From Phoebastria nigripes (lineage: Eukaryota; Chordata; Aves; Procellariiformes; Diomedeidae), in assembly GCA_035582835.1 (NCBI GenBank), contig JAYKAV010002778.1, forward strand, positions 229,334 to 293,333: DNA of 64,000 nucleotides. Reading direction: 5' to 3'. Of the stretch, positions 23,090 through 33,805 are shown one piece after another (position 1 is the first letter of the stretch; every line of letters starts with the position of its first letter). The position numbers were made by a program, and so were the translations under genes. The notes below the pieces were generated by a model. The model saw nothing but the letters and a program-made list of their open reading frames with translations, was not told the origin of the DNA and ran no database searches.

Positions 23090-26000
23090 ATAGGCTAGCA
23101 CCTACCTATAAAATATTCACTAATGCACAAAGTTTATGCATCAAAATCTTGTGGAACAGTGAGTTTTAGATATGAATGGTAGTGATTAAAAAAGAAAACA
23201 CCTCTAATTCTAAATATGATATAGACACAATGTATTTTAACTATATAGACAAACATGAAAGGCCAATGTCCTTCAAAAAAGCAGCTCAAGCTCAGAATTA
23301 ACTGCTTCCTGTTGAGAAGAATATGAAAAGAAACCAAAAATACTCCCAAGAAGTAACCTGTGCTGTAAATCAATGTATGTATAGAAATTCTTCAGTAGGT
23401 GACCTCGTTGTAAAGACCATTGGGAATTTATGTCCATTGCCTGTAGAGAGACAGGGTGGCCTGGGAAATCCTACTGTGACGAAGCTCATGCATCCATGGA
23501 AATAGTGTTGGACTAAATTTCCTCATTGGCATAATTCCACTAAATTAAAAAAAGTGATGTGAAGAACGAACATGGCCGTGTGTTTTCACGTTTGAGCAAA
23601 AGGACCTTAAAATGTTCATTTTAGTTTAGCTTCCAAACAGAAGCTCTTTTGTAACATCCTAATTGCCTAATTCCTATTTTTGTTTCCTTTTCTGTCAGGT
23701 GAGAATTTTACATTCCTTTGTTATCAGTGGAAGTAGTTTTCCTTCTCCGGGGGGGGGGAAATATTAAATCAAATCAATCATATTTTACTAGAGTTATGCT
23801 TTCTTTTTGTCAGTGATACATACAGACATCAGGAGAGATACCTACTAGCATATTTTATCTATTTGCCTGGAGATGAAGTTTTGCTCCCTAAGGTTGTATA
23901 ATTCTTCAGTGTCAAGCAGCTGATTTATATTACTTTTGTGTGTAATAGTTCTACAGCCAAATCATTTTGATTGCCAGGACATCTTATTCAGGCTCCATTT
24001 CTCATACGTGGATTTGACTTTATTTTTGTGTACTTTAAGGTATGATGAATTGACACCTTACATAGTATGAAACATATAAAGTGGAACAATAAATATGTTT
24101 ACAAATGGCTTTATTCCTTTCTCCTTTCAAAGGAATTTATCTTAACATTGCATGGTATATATTTGCAATAATGTTTTTGACCATGAAACTTAAACAACTC
24201 TGATCTCTCACCAAATGCATCTCCTGTATAATAAGGCTTTTGCAAAATGTCTTGTTACTATACACAGATTTTTTTGGTAGCTGGATCATTTTCCTACATC
24301 AAAGCCCGCCAGGCTCACAAGCATTTCAACCAATGGAGTGATTTGGATATACCACTTTAAAGTTTTCTGAGTGAGGTAGAAAAGTAAAGCTGAAACAAAA
24401 ATCTGTGCCACTTTTCTTTATGAGAAAAGGTTCTGTCTTTGTCCTCCAAATCATAATTGGAGCGAAACATTATTTATAGTGTATCTTCTCTTTCGCAACA
24501 GCCTGCAAGAGTGTTCGTTCATTGGGCTAATCTTAATCTTCGGTTTGCTCTTCAAAACGAATGCTTCTGATGTGAGGCTACTTTACAGGAAGCATGACCT
24601 CATTCTGCCTCTGTGCCGCTGATTGCACGGGCTGTTTTCAAAAGGAAACAGGGGACTTCATAGACCTGCCTTTCCGAAGACCCAGGGCTAATCTCTTCCA
24701 GGAAGCTGCAGAAGGAGCACCCTCCACTTAACATCTCCAAGGCTCTCGTGTTGATGATGAGAAACATTTTTGCATACGTGTGTTAATAGTGAAATGGATT
24801 TTCCAGGTTTGGAAGTTTTTACACATATTTATCTCTTAATATATTTGTCAGCTGAGGAATAACGAAGCTTTGGATTCATTTATATACTGCTCTTCAGGAA
24901 GTTTTGTGGTTTTGTGAATGTTGTTATCATTACCTGCAGGGAGAAAAGACTAGACTGGTATTCAAAAATTATTGATATGTGTGAACAAATAAAACTACCT
25001 TTGTAGACACTTGTGTTTGGTAGGTACAATAGAATAAAACTGGTTGCCTAGGCTTCAGCTATTTTAATAGCTAGCACTATATTTTGGTACATACTAATGT
25101 AAATATTTAGAATGTAAACATGGACAGCGGATTGCTGGCTACCAATTGAGTGCATCATTGGCTTAAAGATTAAATGGATTTTTGGAGGGAAAGGTAATTA
25201 AAACTGACTGTTTTGGACAGTGACTTTTTGTTTATATTATGTCATGCGCTTTTGGGTGTTTTGAAATTCAAGGGGGGTTGTTGCTCTAAACTTTTATTTG
25301 AATTCTTGGCATAAAATATTGCTGCATTCACCTCAGATTCACTTTTAGTGAGATTTCTTAAAACTGTTGGCCTTTTCTGGTGTCATTGCTTAAAGGTTCT
25401 GTATTGATGCTCATTTTGTGGATTACAGATATAATATTACTGCTTCATTGTACGGTGGTGGTTGAGATGCTTTGTTTTGGCTCGCTTATATTGTTACTAT
25501 AGCTTCTCACGCTATTAATAGCCCAGAAATGGAACTGAATATTAAATGAAAGCAGAACACTGTGCAGCATTGTCTACAACATGATGTTTCCATGCTTTCT
25601 CCAGCATTGATTGAATTATGATTTTCAGGAACCCTCTTCATTAACGCATGAGACAAAAATTTTCATGATCAAGGGTAGCAAAAAAATCCATTGGACTGCC
25701 CGTTCTATGACTGTTTACAGAGCTTGATATTACCATTACTTAAAATAGTTTGAAAGTAAATTATAACTGGTTATTAACTGTTCTTCAAAAGAGAGAAAGT
25801 CATCACCTCCCCAGTAATATATTTGCATATGTATATTTCTCACTTTCTGTTATAAATATATGTATATACTATATTTTACCTTAAATTTTACTTCTGCAGA
25901 GGGTGGCAGATAAACAGGAGTCCTGCAGAGACATACCTTGCAAATTTATGAGACAATTCAAATTACTAACAGAAGGACTGTGGTTTGTACTGCCACTTTG

Positions 26001-26383
26001 ATCCATATGTGCCAACACTTTCTAATGAAATCACTACCCGTATGTAAACTACTATTCTTAAAAGTTATTATTTTTTAGTGGTTGCTACTTTATATTATCA
26101 TAACTGAGAAAATCACTTGCAATACAACTGTGTTAGGGGTTTCGGTTGCTGGAAAGTTTCACTCTCAGATTATTAATGAGTTGTAGTAGGTGTAATTGAT
26201 GCTGAGGTATACTTCTGCATCCCTTTTCAAACAAATTTGCTCTAGAATCAATCACTTTTGTCTAAGCGAGAATATATTCTAACTAATAATATTATATATA
26301 TTGATGATACTATCTTACACATCCTAATTTTCAAACAAGACAAAATAAAACATACTTCTGTTTCTTTTTAAACTCTTTTACAG

Positions 26384-26474
26384 ATAATCTATATTACCTG
26401 TTATCCCAGGGTGTATGAAACAGTCCTTTTCAAGATGTATGGAATATCACATGTTGCATCGACACCAGGAGCAA
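26384..26474 (+). CDS. TMEM71: TMEM71 first coding exon
   Basis: Strong acceptor CTTTTACAG|ATAATC at 26383/26384. ATG at 26435 and donor GCAA|GTAAAT at 26474. It encodes 13 codons plus one base of Ser14. The bases before 26435 are 5' UTR. The human start has the same MY-IS--ASTP pattern, which decides the start codon. Confidence 0.88.
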
Positions 26475-29400
26475 GTAAATTTGTGCACATTCATCAGAGC
26501 TTTTGATAAAAAAAAACCTGTTGTGGAGGGGATTTTGTCTGACTGATAAGATTTGGGATTTTGCAGGTTTTAGTTTATATCCAGATCTACAAACCACCTG
26601 TCGAGTTCTTCTTGTATTTTCTTTTAGAGCTTGAGTGAATTTCTTCGGTTTGACTATAATATTTTTGCACAATTAAAAATCATGATTTTGCCTAAAGTAA
26701 GATAAATTATTTCAGAAGCTAATTGTATATAAAAAAATAGGTCTACAACATGTCAGTCTATGAAATACACCACCAGTCTCACTTTTTGTACAACTTGCTG
26801 TGTAGCAATCTGACCAATGCTACTTGATCTCTTTGTACCTCCACCAAGTTTCTTCCAGTTGTCTCCTCCTCAAGTTGTTTTTGCCAGGATTAGAGGATAA
26901 CTTTCTCATGGTAAAGTGAAATGTTGNTTTTTTTTTTTTTTTCAAAGTGTAGGAGAAACAGTATGTATGGGAGTAGGGTAATGGGACTGATTTGTAAAAA
27001 ATACCCTGGAAAGTTTTATTTCCATTCTTTGGTGACCCTGCCTGGTCCCAAGACTCAGTCAGCCTTCACATCCAGGCTGTGACTGACAACTGAGCTCCAA
27101 ACGAGGATAAACAAGATGATTACCAAAGTGGAAACACTGACCTTCATGTCTTTTCTTTGCCTCAGCTCATAATTGAACACACAAAAAAATACATTCTCTT
27201 AGACCTATCTCCTCTCATAGGTGAATGACGGGCATTTACTAACAGTGTTATAAGCATGATGCTCTAAGACATAGGAGAGGTAAGGTTATATAGGGAAAGA
27301 TCATATCTGTTATCGTTCCATGTAATGACACATATAGATTCTCCCTATGGATAGCCATTGCTCATATTTCATAAGATTGATTCTGCCAGATGCTGAACCT
27401 CCGGCAGCACTTTGCAGACTTGAGCCATGGTAATCCAGACAAATCCTATCTCCTTAGTCTCCTGCCACAATATTATTGTCAAATCTTTGTCACTGTCGCT
27501 GTCCCTATGCCTGTTGTGCCATGTCTTCAATTTTCATCTGAAAAATGTATTGTAATGGTAATGGTGGCCCTTCCATTCTACTCTGTACCTATTGCGAGTA
27601 TATGTACTATTTTTGGCATGAAGCAGATTTCTGGGAAAACACCATTAAAATTACTGTAGCTATTGCATTTGTGTCCATAATTATTTCTCTCAAGGTTGTA
27701 AGCTGTGCAGAGTACAAGTATCTGATTATGGTTGGCTCTGATTCTGTGTTGTTCTGGTTGAGATGAGTTTCCTATAAACACTATGTCTTTCCTCCATTCT
27801 TTCATCTGTTTTATCTCCTTTAATCTCTCCCTTAATTTCTGTTTCTATTTTAGCTTCTTTTATGATCTTTTTGAGATGCACAAGGTACCTGTCAGTGAAG
27901 ACCTGTCAAATGTTTGAGCTGTCAGTAGATATGATAACGGCTCCTTCTTATTTGGCCTTTGCCTCTGCAGGTTCAACAGCATTTGATGGAGAACGCAGAC
28001 GCAGCCTCTCACAACGTATTTTTCCAAGGTACCGAGGAAAATTGTACTTGTTTAATTTTATTTTTATTTTGTTGGAGATTTTGTAAAATCCCTTTTGGGC
28101 CACTTTGAATTGTAGTGCTGATATTAATTTAATTACTGCTTTAAATGGAAGTTCAGAAGTACTGTTATGGAGATTGGAAGCACTGGCTTTGCAATTAGAA
28201 GGTTTTGGAGTATCTCTGTTCCATCTGCTTTCCCCTCTACTGAAATTATGGTATCCCTCTGTGACATGCCATATGGGATAGTTAAACCTGCTGCTGAAAC
28301 CCATGTCAGCCACTGAATCAATCCAGTGTCTTCCTTTCTTTCCATGGATGTCACTGCATGGCCACTTGGAACCCAAAGGTGTTGAGGAGAAAGGACTCAC
28401 CATAAATCCATTTTTACTTGAGCTAAGTAAAATGTCTACAACATTTAGATTCTTTCACCTCTGTCACTACTCACTTCTATTTCAAATACCACACAGTATA
28501 TTTTTCTGTGCTATATTTCATCTCAAAGTCAATTGTATTTCAGTGCTGGATGAAGTTATCGCCATGTGTAGACTTTATCCCATGTTGTTCTAGCTGCATG
28601 GAACTCTAGGATTTGTGAGAATTAAAAGTCATGTATCCTTAAATCTTCATGAAGTACGGCTAGGTTATAAAAAGCAAATAAATCCTGCCCAGTTCAGAGG
28701 CACTCAGGCTTGTGCCATGCAGAGTAACTCAGAGAAGCAAAATACTGGAATACCTCTGACAATTCCAGGTAGGTGTAGATCTGGCAGGACTCCTTGGCCA
28801 AAAGCACTGCCACAGAAACACACCATGCACTTCTCAATTCAAGCTGGCTCCATGCATTCATGAAATGCTCCACCTGGCATGAAGCCCTCCTGTAATCTGA
28901 AGCTCTGGAAAGTGTGATGGAGGCACGCACTAGCTGGCTGAAACCCCCTAGGTCCAGAAGTAATATCATTATATCCATATATTTTAAATTTATGTCATTA
29001 CCAGTGCCNGTCAGCTGGTAATGTAAATTCATTATTATTAAATCATGGTTTTGCACTGTCTAGACATTCACTAAATTAGAGGGTTTCATTTCTCCTTTTC
29101 AGTTACGCTTCTTCCTTTTTGGATGATGACCCTGCCTATGAGTGTTGTTCCACAAATCCTCCAACAGGCTCCCTTTCCACATGTCGCCGCAGCCCTCGAC
29201 TGCTTTCTAATGGTTATTACATTTTGACAGAAGACAGTTTTCTGTCTGATGAAGAGGGTAACATAACACCGACACCATCCCAGACAAGTGTTACATATAA
29301 AGAGAATTTAGTTCGGTGAGTGAACTATATGCAGATTTTACTCAATGTTGGCAATCGGCTCCACATCTCTGGACTTATCTGGTGGTATCTGTGTGGCTGT

Positions 29401-32374
29401 CTACGTTTTGCTTCGCATAAGATCAGCATTGCTTCTTAATGGGAACATCTCAATTCATTTAGTTTAGAGAGTGCAGTGATTGAAATAACTTGATTTTCAG
29501 TTATGTCTACCCAAAAAATCTTCAGTACACAGTTGTTTCTGTAATTGGAGTTGTGTCCAATAAAGAAAAAGGAGAGCTACAGCTCATTTTGCCAATGGGA
29601 TGTTAGGATGATAAGGAATAAGAAAAAAGTTTGCGTATATATATATTACTCATATATATATATATAAATAAAAAGGTTTGGTCCTGGAATTCTTACTCAG
29701 GGAAAAATCTCTCTTGATTTCAGAAGAACATCAGTTTAGGAAGGTATATAAATGTAGTTCAACAAAGTTGAAGTACAGTGGATTCAGGCTGCACCAAATG
29801 CGATATGGTAGGGTGAAACTCATGGGTAGCATGAGACCACTCACGGTAATATCAGAGCCCAGTAACTGTAGTATCATTTGGTATCACAATATCCAGTATC
29901 ACAATGCATGATACCTTGCCATGCTGCTGATACCTTCCCTGACATTACTGCAGTGTGCAGCAGTCATTCCTGGTGACATACGCAGNGTCAAGAACAGAGC
30001 TAGGAACAGCACCCAGAACCTGGTTCTTTCATGTCAGTCCTGCAAGCTTTAGAGCTCTGCCCCTGCTCAACAAGAATAAATAACTCTGTTNCTTGTCAAC
30101 GTGTCTTTTCTTTCTAGTGTATTCAGGCGAAGGAAGAAAATCCGTCGCTCTCTTGTCAGCTTGTTCAACCTCAGTGCCTCCAGTTCATGGCTCAGCAGCA
30201 CCGTCCTCAGCAATATGGATTCCTCCCATGTCGATGATCCTTGGCCTGATGGATGCAATAAACTAGAAGCCAGTCGGAGTGATATTGGTAAGCCCTGACC
30301 AGGTACCAAGTAATTGAGCTACAACATTACAGTCTATATTTAGTGGGGCTTGGGTATCTCTTTCTATAAGTTTTGCAGGGGTTGTCTGCCAAGATGTGCA
30401 GGTAAAGGATAGGTGAACGACAGAATTGTAACTGGTGAATTGAGCTTCTGGCGTTAAAACAGAGTATGAGCCCACAAGGACCGTGTGCCAAAAGGGCATT
30501 TTTAGGTTGAATTTGAATCCAAAGTCGTCACCAGTGATGTTTATGCTGGTGTCATTAATAACTGGCTCTGTCTGCTTTCACCTGGCTGTTTTAATAATTT
30601 CATTGTGTTACGCTCTATGCAGTTCTGTCTTTACTCTGCGTATTTTCTCCTGCATACATTGAACCTGCCAAATCCCTACTCCTAACAATTTGGAAATCTC
30701 CCTGTGAATAAGTAATTAATTTTTTCCCTCCATAAAATTCATTAATACAAATTCTCAAAGCTCTTCTTTTGTGCGGTCTCAGTTACATACGCACTTTTTG
30801 TAGGTGATTCAGACTTTCCTTCTGAATATAATAGCTATGTGCCACAAACGCAAACTCCAGCACCTAATGGAGCCTCTTTCACCAAAGATGAAGCATTTCT
30901 TCAGCCTGGGAAACCATTTTGTGCTTCACAATCCTGCTCTCCATTTATGATAAATGCGAATGAAAAGACTTTGAGCAATGCAGGTATGTTACATTCTTAT
31001 CCTGATATGCCTCATTTTTAGAGTGAACTGAAAATACTCACATTAAAAATGTTGATATGGCCCCTTGTAGAATAGAATTTATTTCAAGAAACATAAATTT
31101 TAGAAGACTGCTTAAAAATAATAAAATCTTAAAATTGGTATTTATTTGTTCACTCCTCCCTGCTCACATCTTTTCCTCTCCTATTTTTAGTGATAAATAG
31201 AAAAAGAAAAAAGTGGAGCGAAGAGGAAAATGGAGGAAAGGGCATGGGAACAAAAACTGAAACAGGCAATTATTCGGAAAGGCTTGTTTTCTGAGAGCAT
31301 GGAGGGCACAGTGTCTCTATGGTTGTGGGGGAAAAAGACTCCTGAGAGACACCCAGAGCATGAAAATTAGGTTTCTGCTTTGAATCTCTCTAGGCGAATT
31401 CTCTTAAAAAGAAACTGAAGAGACTGGCCTCACTGGCTGAAGGTAGTCTTTGCAAACACCTCCTGTCATATATTTACTTTCCTGAAAACTCATGAAAATT
31501 ATTTTCCTGATTTTTGTTTTAGAATCCAGCANAGTGCGGAATGTCCTTTCTCAGATGCTTGCACTGATCATGTGTTTAATCATTGCAATATGTACAAGGT
31601 AATTTTGATTTCTTCTCTTTGTTGTTTCTGATATTAATGCTTACTCCATTTCAACTGGTGAATTAAGGGTCACAATTTCAAAGTTAGATATATCTTACTG
31701 TGAAAATATATTTTCATGAGCTATATAGATATGAACAAAAATAAGAAGTATGTACGCAGATATGACAACTACTTTGTCAAGTGTGTTTGGACAAGGCTTT
31801 TGAAAGGCTGAGAAGAATCAGAAGGGATCCATGTCTTTCTAAGAGACCAACATGGGTGTTTCCCTCAGTCTGGGAATGCTGAGGTCTTTATTTCTGGGAG
31901 ATTATCCTCAATAGCTTAAGTAATTTAAAGTTTCAAATTACAGTTCACCTACGAGAGTTCAGAGGGTTCATCTGCAAGAACCTTCCCTCCTTCTCCCACT
32001 CAGGCTTCACCTCTATTAACCCATGCATCCCTTGTTTTTTTCTAACCTTTATGGGTATTGTTATGTTCTCAGATATTTTCTGGGAGGATTGTCTGCCACT
32101 TTGTTGCTGATAATTTTAGTTTGTAAGTACAGACTTTCTTTATATTCAACACACAATATTTTACTAAGTCACATCTGAGGACCAAAACCCATCCTTGGAT
32201 GTATATCCATGGCTCTTAGTGATGCTAACAAGAGCAATATGTGGGCATATGGGGACAGAATGAATCAGTTACAGGATTTTGCACTTATATTTCACAGTTC
32301 TTTTGTCCCAAGATGCTGCTGTGTCATCTTTCTTCAGTCTTGACACATCTTTCAAAACAACTAAGTTTTGGTAA
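26384..32374 (+). CDS. TMEM71: TMEM71, complete coding sequence in eight exons
   Basis: Transmembrane protein 71 is a poorly characterised small membrane protein with no established biochemical role. The exons join in phase to 864 coding bases, 287 residues, against about 295 in human. Landmarks: start MYGISHVASTPGA (human begins MYRISQ); IFPS; CRRSPRLLSNGYYILTEDSF at residues 60-79; PSQTSVTYKENLVR; a basic patch RRRKKIRR (107-114) then SLFNLS; a Ser/Pro-rich linker; two hydrophobic segments near residues 228-244 and 248-265; and C-terminus FKTTKFW. The N-terminal part is probably cytosolic by its basic patch before the first segment (inference). It lies between PHF20L1 and DNAAF11, as in mammals. 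All introns are GT-AG. One N makes residue 224 ambiguous. A 3' splice alternative could add one Lys (see the exon at 33779). Confidence 0.93.
27971..28028 (+). CDS. TMEM71: TMEM71 coding exon 2
   Basis: Acceptor CTCTGCAG|GTTC and donor CCAAG|GTACCG. It encodes residues 14-33, including STAFDGERRRSLSQRIFPS across the junction. The human counterpart region is less conserved apart from IFPS. Confidence 0.88.
29103..29315 (+). CDS. TMEM71: TMEM71 coding exon 3 (most conserved)
   Basis: Acceptor CTCCTTTTCAG|TTACGC and donor TTCG|GTGAGT. It encodes residues 34-103. CRRSPRLLSNGYYI, TEDSFLSDEEGNIT and TSVTYKENLV are clearly the TMEM71 core. Confidence 0.95.
30118..30287 (+). CDS. TMEM71: TMEM71 coding exon 4 (basic patch)
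   Basis: Acceptor TTTCTAG|TGTATT and donor ATTG|GTAAGC. It encodes VFRRRKKIRRSLVSLFNLS and a Ser-rich stretch to DIG, matching the human IFRKKKR...SLFNLS segment. Confidence 0.93.
30804..30983 (+). CDS. TMEM71: TMEM71 coding exon 5 (linker)
   Basis: Acceptor TTTTTGTAG|GTGATT and donor GCAG|GTATGT. Phases fit both neighbours. It encodes a Pro/Ser/Gln-rich linker with little conservation, so the identity rests on position and phase. Confidence 0.85.
31523..31598 (+). CDS. TMEM71: TMEM71 coding exon 6 (first membrane segment)
   Basis: Acceptor TTTGTTTTAG|AATCC and donor ACAAG|GTAATT. It encodes VLSQMLALIMCLIIAICTR, a hydrophobic helix aligned with human LLAVCLIISACAR. One N lies in the fourth codon. 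Confidence 0.9.
32073..32122 (+). CDS. TMEM71: TMEM71 coding exon 7 (second membrane segment)
   Basis: Acceptor TTATGTTCTCAG|ATATTT and donor GTTT|GTAAGT. It encodes YFLGGLSATLLLIILV. Confidence 0.9.
32298..32374 (+). CDS. TMEM71: TMEM71 last coding exon
   Basis: Acceptor ATTTCACAG|TTCTTT. It encodes LLSQDAAVSSFFSLDTSFKT then TKFW and stops at TAA 32372-32374. The stop overlaps a strong donor (TTTTG|GTAAGT at 32370/32371), so this exon may end there in some or all transcripts. Confidence 0.85.
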
Positions 32375-32530
32375 GTGGCTCCAGTGTCATATGATGAATA
32401 GAGGAATTTAGAAATTTTATATTAAGAAGAGGAAGGAGAGATTCCTTCTGTTGTTTGGCTTTTCCTGTTACTGATTTGTATTCATAGAAACTTTCTGTTT
32501 ATTTTGAAAAACTGCCTTTTCATAATGTGC

Positions 32531-32536
32531 AATAAA
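32531..32536 (+). terminator. candidate TMEM71 polyadenylation signal
   Basis: AATAAA about 155 bases after the stop codon, followed by T-rich sequence. It fits a transcript that ends without splicing at 32370. Confidence 0.5.
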
Positions 32537-32559
32537 TATTGTAACACCTATTTGTTAGC

Positions 32560-33020
32560 AGAAAAGGAAGATAAACCTAATATGCCATAACATGAAGATG
32601 CAGAGACAGAACAAGGATAGTAACTTCTTATGAATCCAGAGGTGTGCTTTCAAGCCTTGCACTGAAGTCCACTCCCAGGCCACCAAACCGAGCCTTTATT
32701 TTTCACTGGAGAAATAAAAACAGCTAACTATGTTGCTAGCCACATCACCACCTTCTAGGGACTACAGAATTGATATGACTTGGCCCCACTAACCCAATGC
32801 ACCATTAGGTTCAGGACAGAGCTTTACCTTTGGCTTTCACTGTAGTCTGATAAAAGTCTTAGAAAGAAGTATTTAATCAGTCTGATCAGTTGAATAAAGA
32901 TGCTGATGTTGCTGTTTCACATTGCTTTATTTCAAAGTTTTGCACAGAGCTGTAGCTTCTAAATCCTTCTGGAGAAAAAGACTTACATATTTAGAAGGTC
33001 TGAATTATATCTTTAGAGCA
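32560..33020. other. sequence 3' of TMEM71 before the duplicated block
   Basis: AT-rich sequence with no recognisable gene or repeat. It is either intergenic or inside a terminal TMEM71 intron. Confidence 0.6.
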
Positions 33021-33747
33021 AGCTCATACATAGGCCTCCATGCTGCAAGCGTGTGTGTATGTGCTGGATTTATGAATTATCATTCTTTCACTTTTTACGC
33101 AACAGAAAATTCTTCTGAGTGTATAAAATCTAAAATGCTGCTAAGACTAAAAACATTTGGGCTTATCTGAATTTTTATGTGGTGAAAGTGAAGGTCAACA
33201 AGGACATATTGTTTCTGAAACTGTGTCAGGGTTCAGGAGTTCAATGTATCCCAAGGGCAACAAGACAATCTGGCAGACCTTTTTGCCTTTGAATGGAGTA
33301 TATTGGAAGTTAGAAACAAGAAGGCACAACTTGGAGAGCCATATTGCAATGATAGTCTGAGACTTTGAGCATCCAAGGGTCTTAGCACAAGACCTCAGAT
33401 ACTCAAGGATGGTATGTTACACTTTGTTATTATGTCATTATTTCCAATAAAATCAAAGCCACCAGGTTAGGACTAGTGTGTTGCAAATGCATGCTCCAAA
33501 TACTGCTTTGTCACTTCCTGAATAGTTTAGCCCTGAGTCACAAACAAAGCTGTTCTTCACAAGAGGAAAACAAATACACCCTGAGAGCTTTTCAGTCACT
33601 GGTATACGGAGAATACCTCTTCTATGCTCATCACAAGAGAGAAGTTACCAGCTCAGACAAGTAGTCCTACCGCTTAACTAAATTTTGCAAATTAGAACCT
33701 ACATAAATACTCATTATAACAAACTGTGGTTTAAATCAGGACATACA
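33021..33747 (+). repeat. 727-bp direct duplication, copy 1
   Basis: Compared base by base with 39096-39822, I see no gap and one difference (ATTAGAACC here, ATCAGAACC there). It shows no transposon signature and no coding sequence I recognise; the open frames it contains are therefore present twice. Confidence 0.95.
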
Positions 33748-33778
33748 AAAATATATGCTTTATTTTTTTTCCCCCCAG

Positions 33779-33805
33779 GAAATAATTGGAAAGAAGGTAT
33801 AATTG
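33779..33805 (+). other. candidate alternative TMEM71 final exon
   Basis: A very strong acceptor (long T and C tract, then CCCCCCAG) precedes 33779. Joining it to the donor at 32370 completes Trp287 and adds AAA TAA, giving a C-terminus ending FWK instead of FW. A GTGAGT donor at 33806 would end it after 27 bases; otherwise it runs on as 3' UTR. Confidence 0.35.

Larger units (their letters stand above)
22110..26383. other. upstream region of TMEM71, no confident exon
   Basis: The first part (22110-22500) is GC-rich and the rest AT-rich. It holds microsatellites near 22613-22664 and a 20-bp tandem repeat at 23039. An untranslated TMEM71 first exon should lie somewhere here or further left, because the coding exon begins with a good acceptor. 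A patch at about 24480-24720 is locally richer in CpG and less AT-rich, but I cannot prove it is the promoter. Confidence 0.5.

Noticed and set aside
27862..27970. Start of TMEM71 at the ATG near 27862
   Set aside because: A good acceptor at 27970 and an upstream exon at 26435 encoding the conserved MY-IS--ASTP start make this stretch intron.
33157..33664. Two open frames repeated identically at 39232-39739
   Set aside because: Their conservation is due to the 727-bp duplication being recent, not to coding constraint. They resemble no protein I know.
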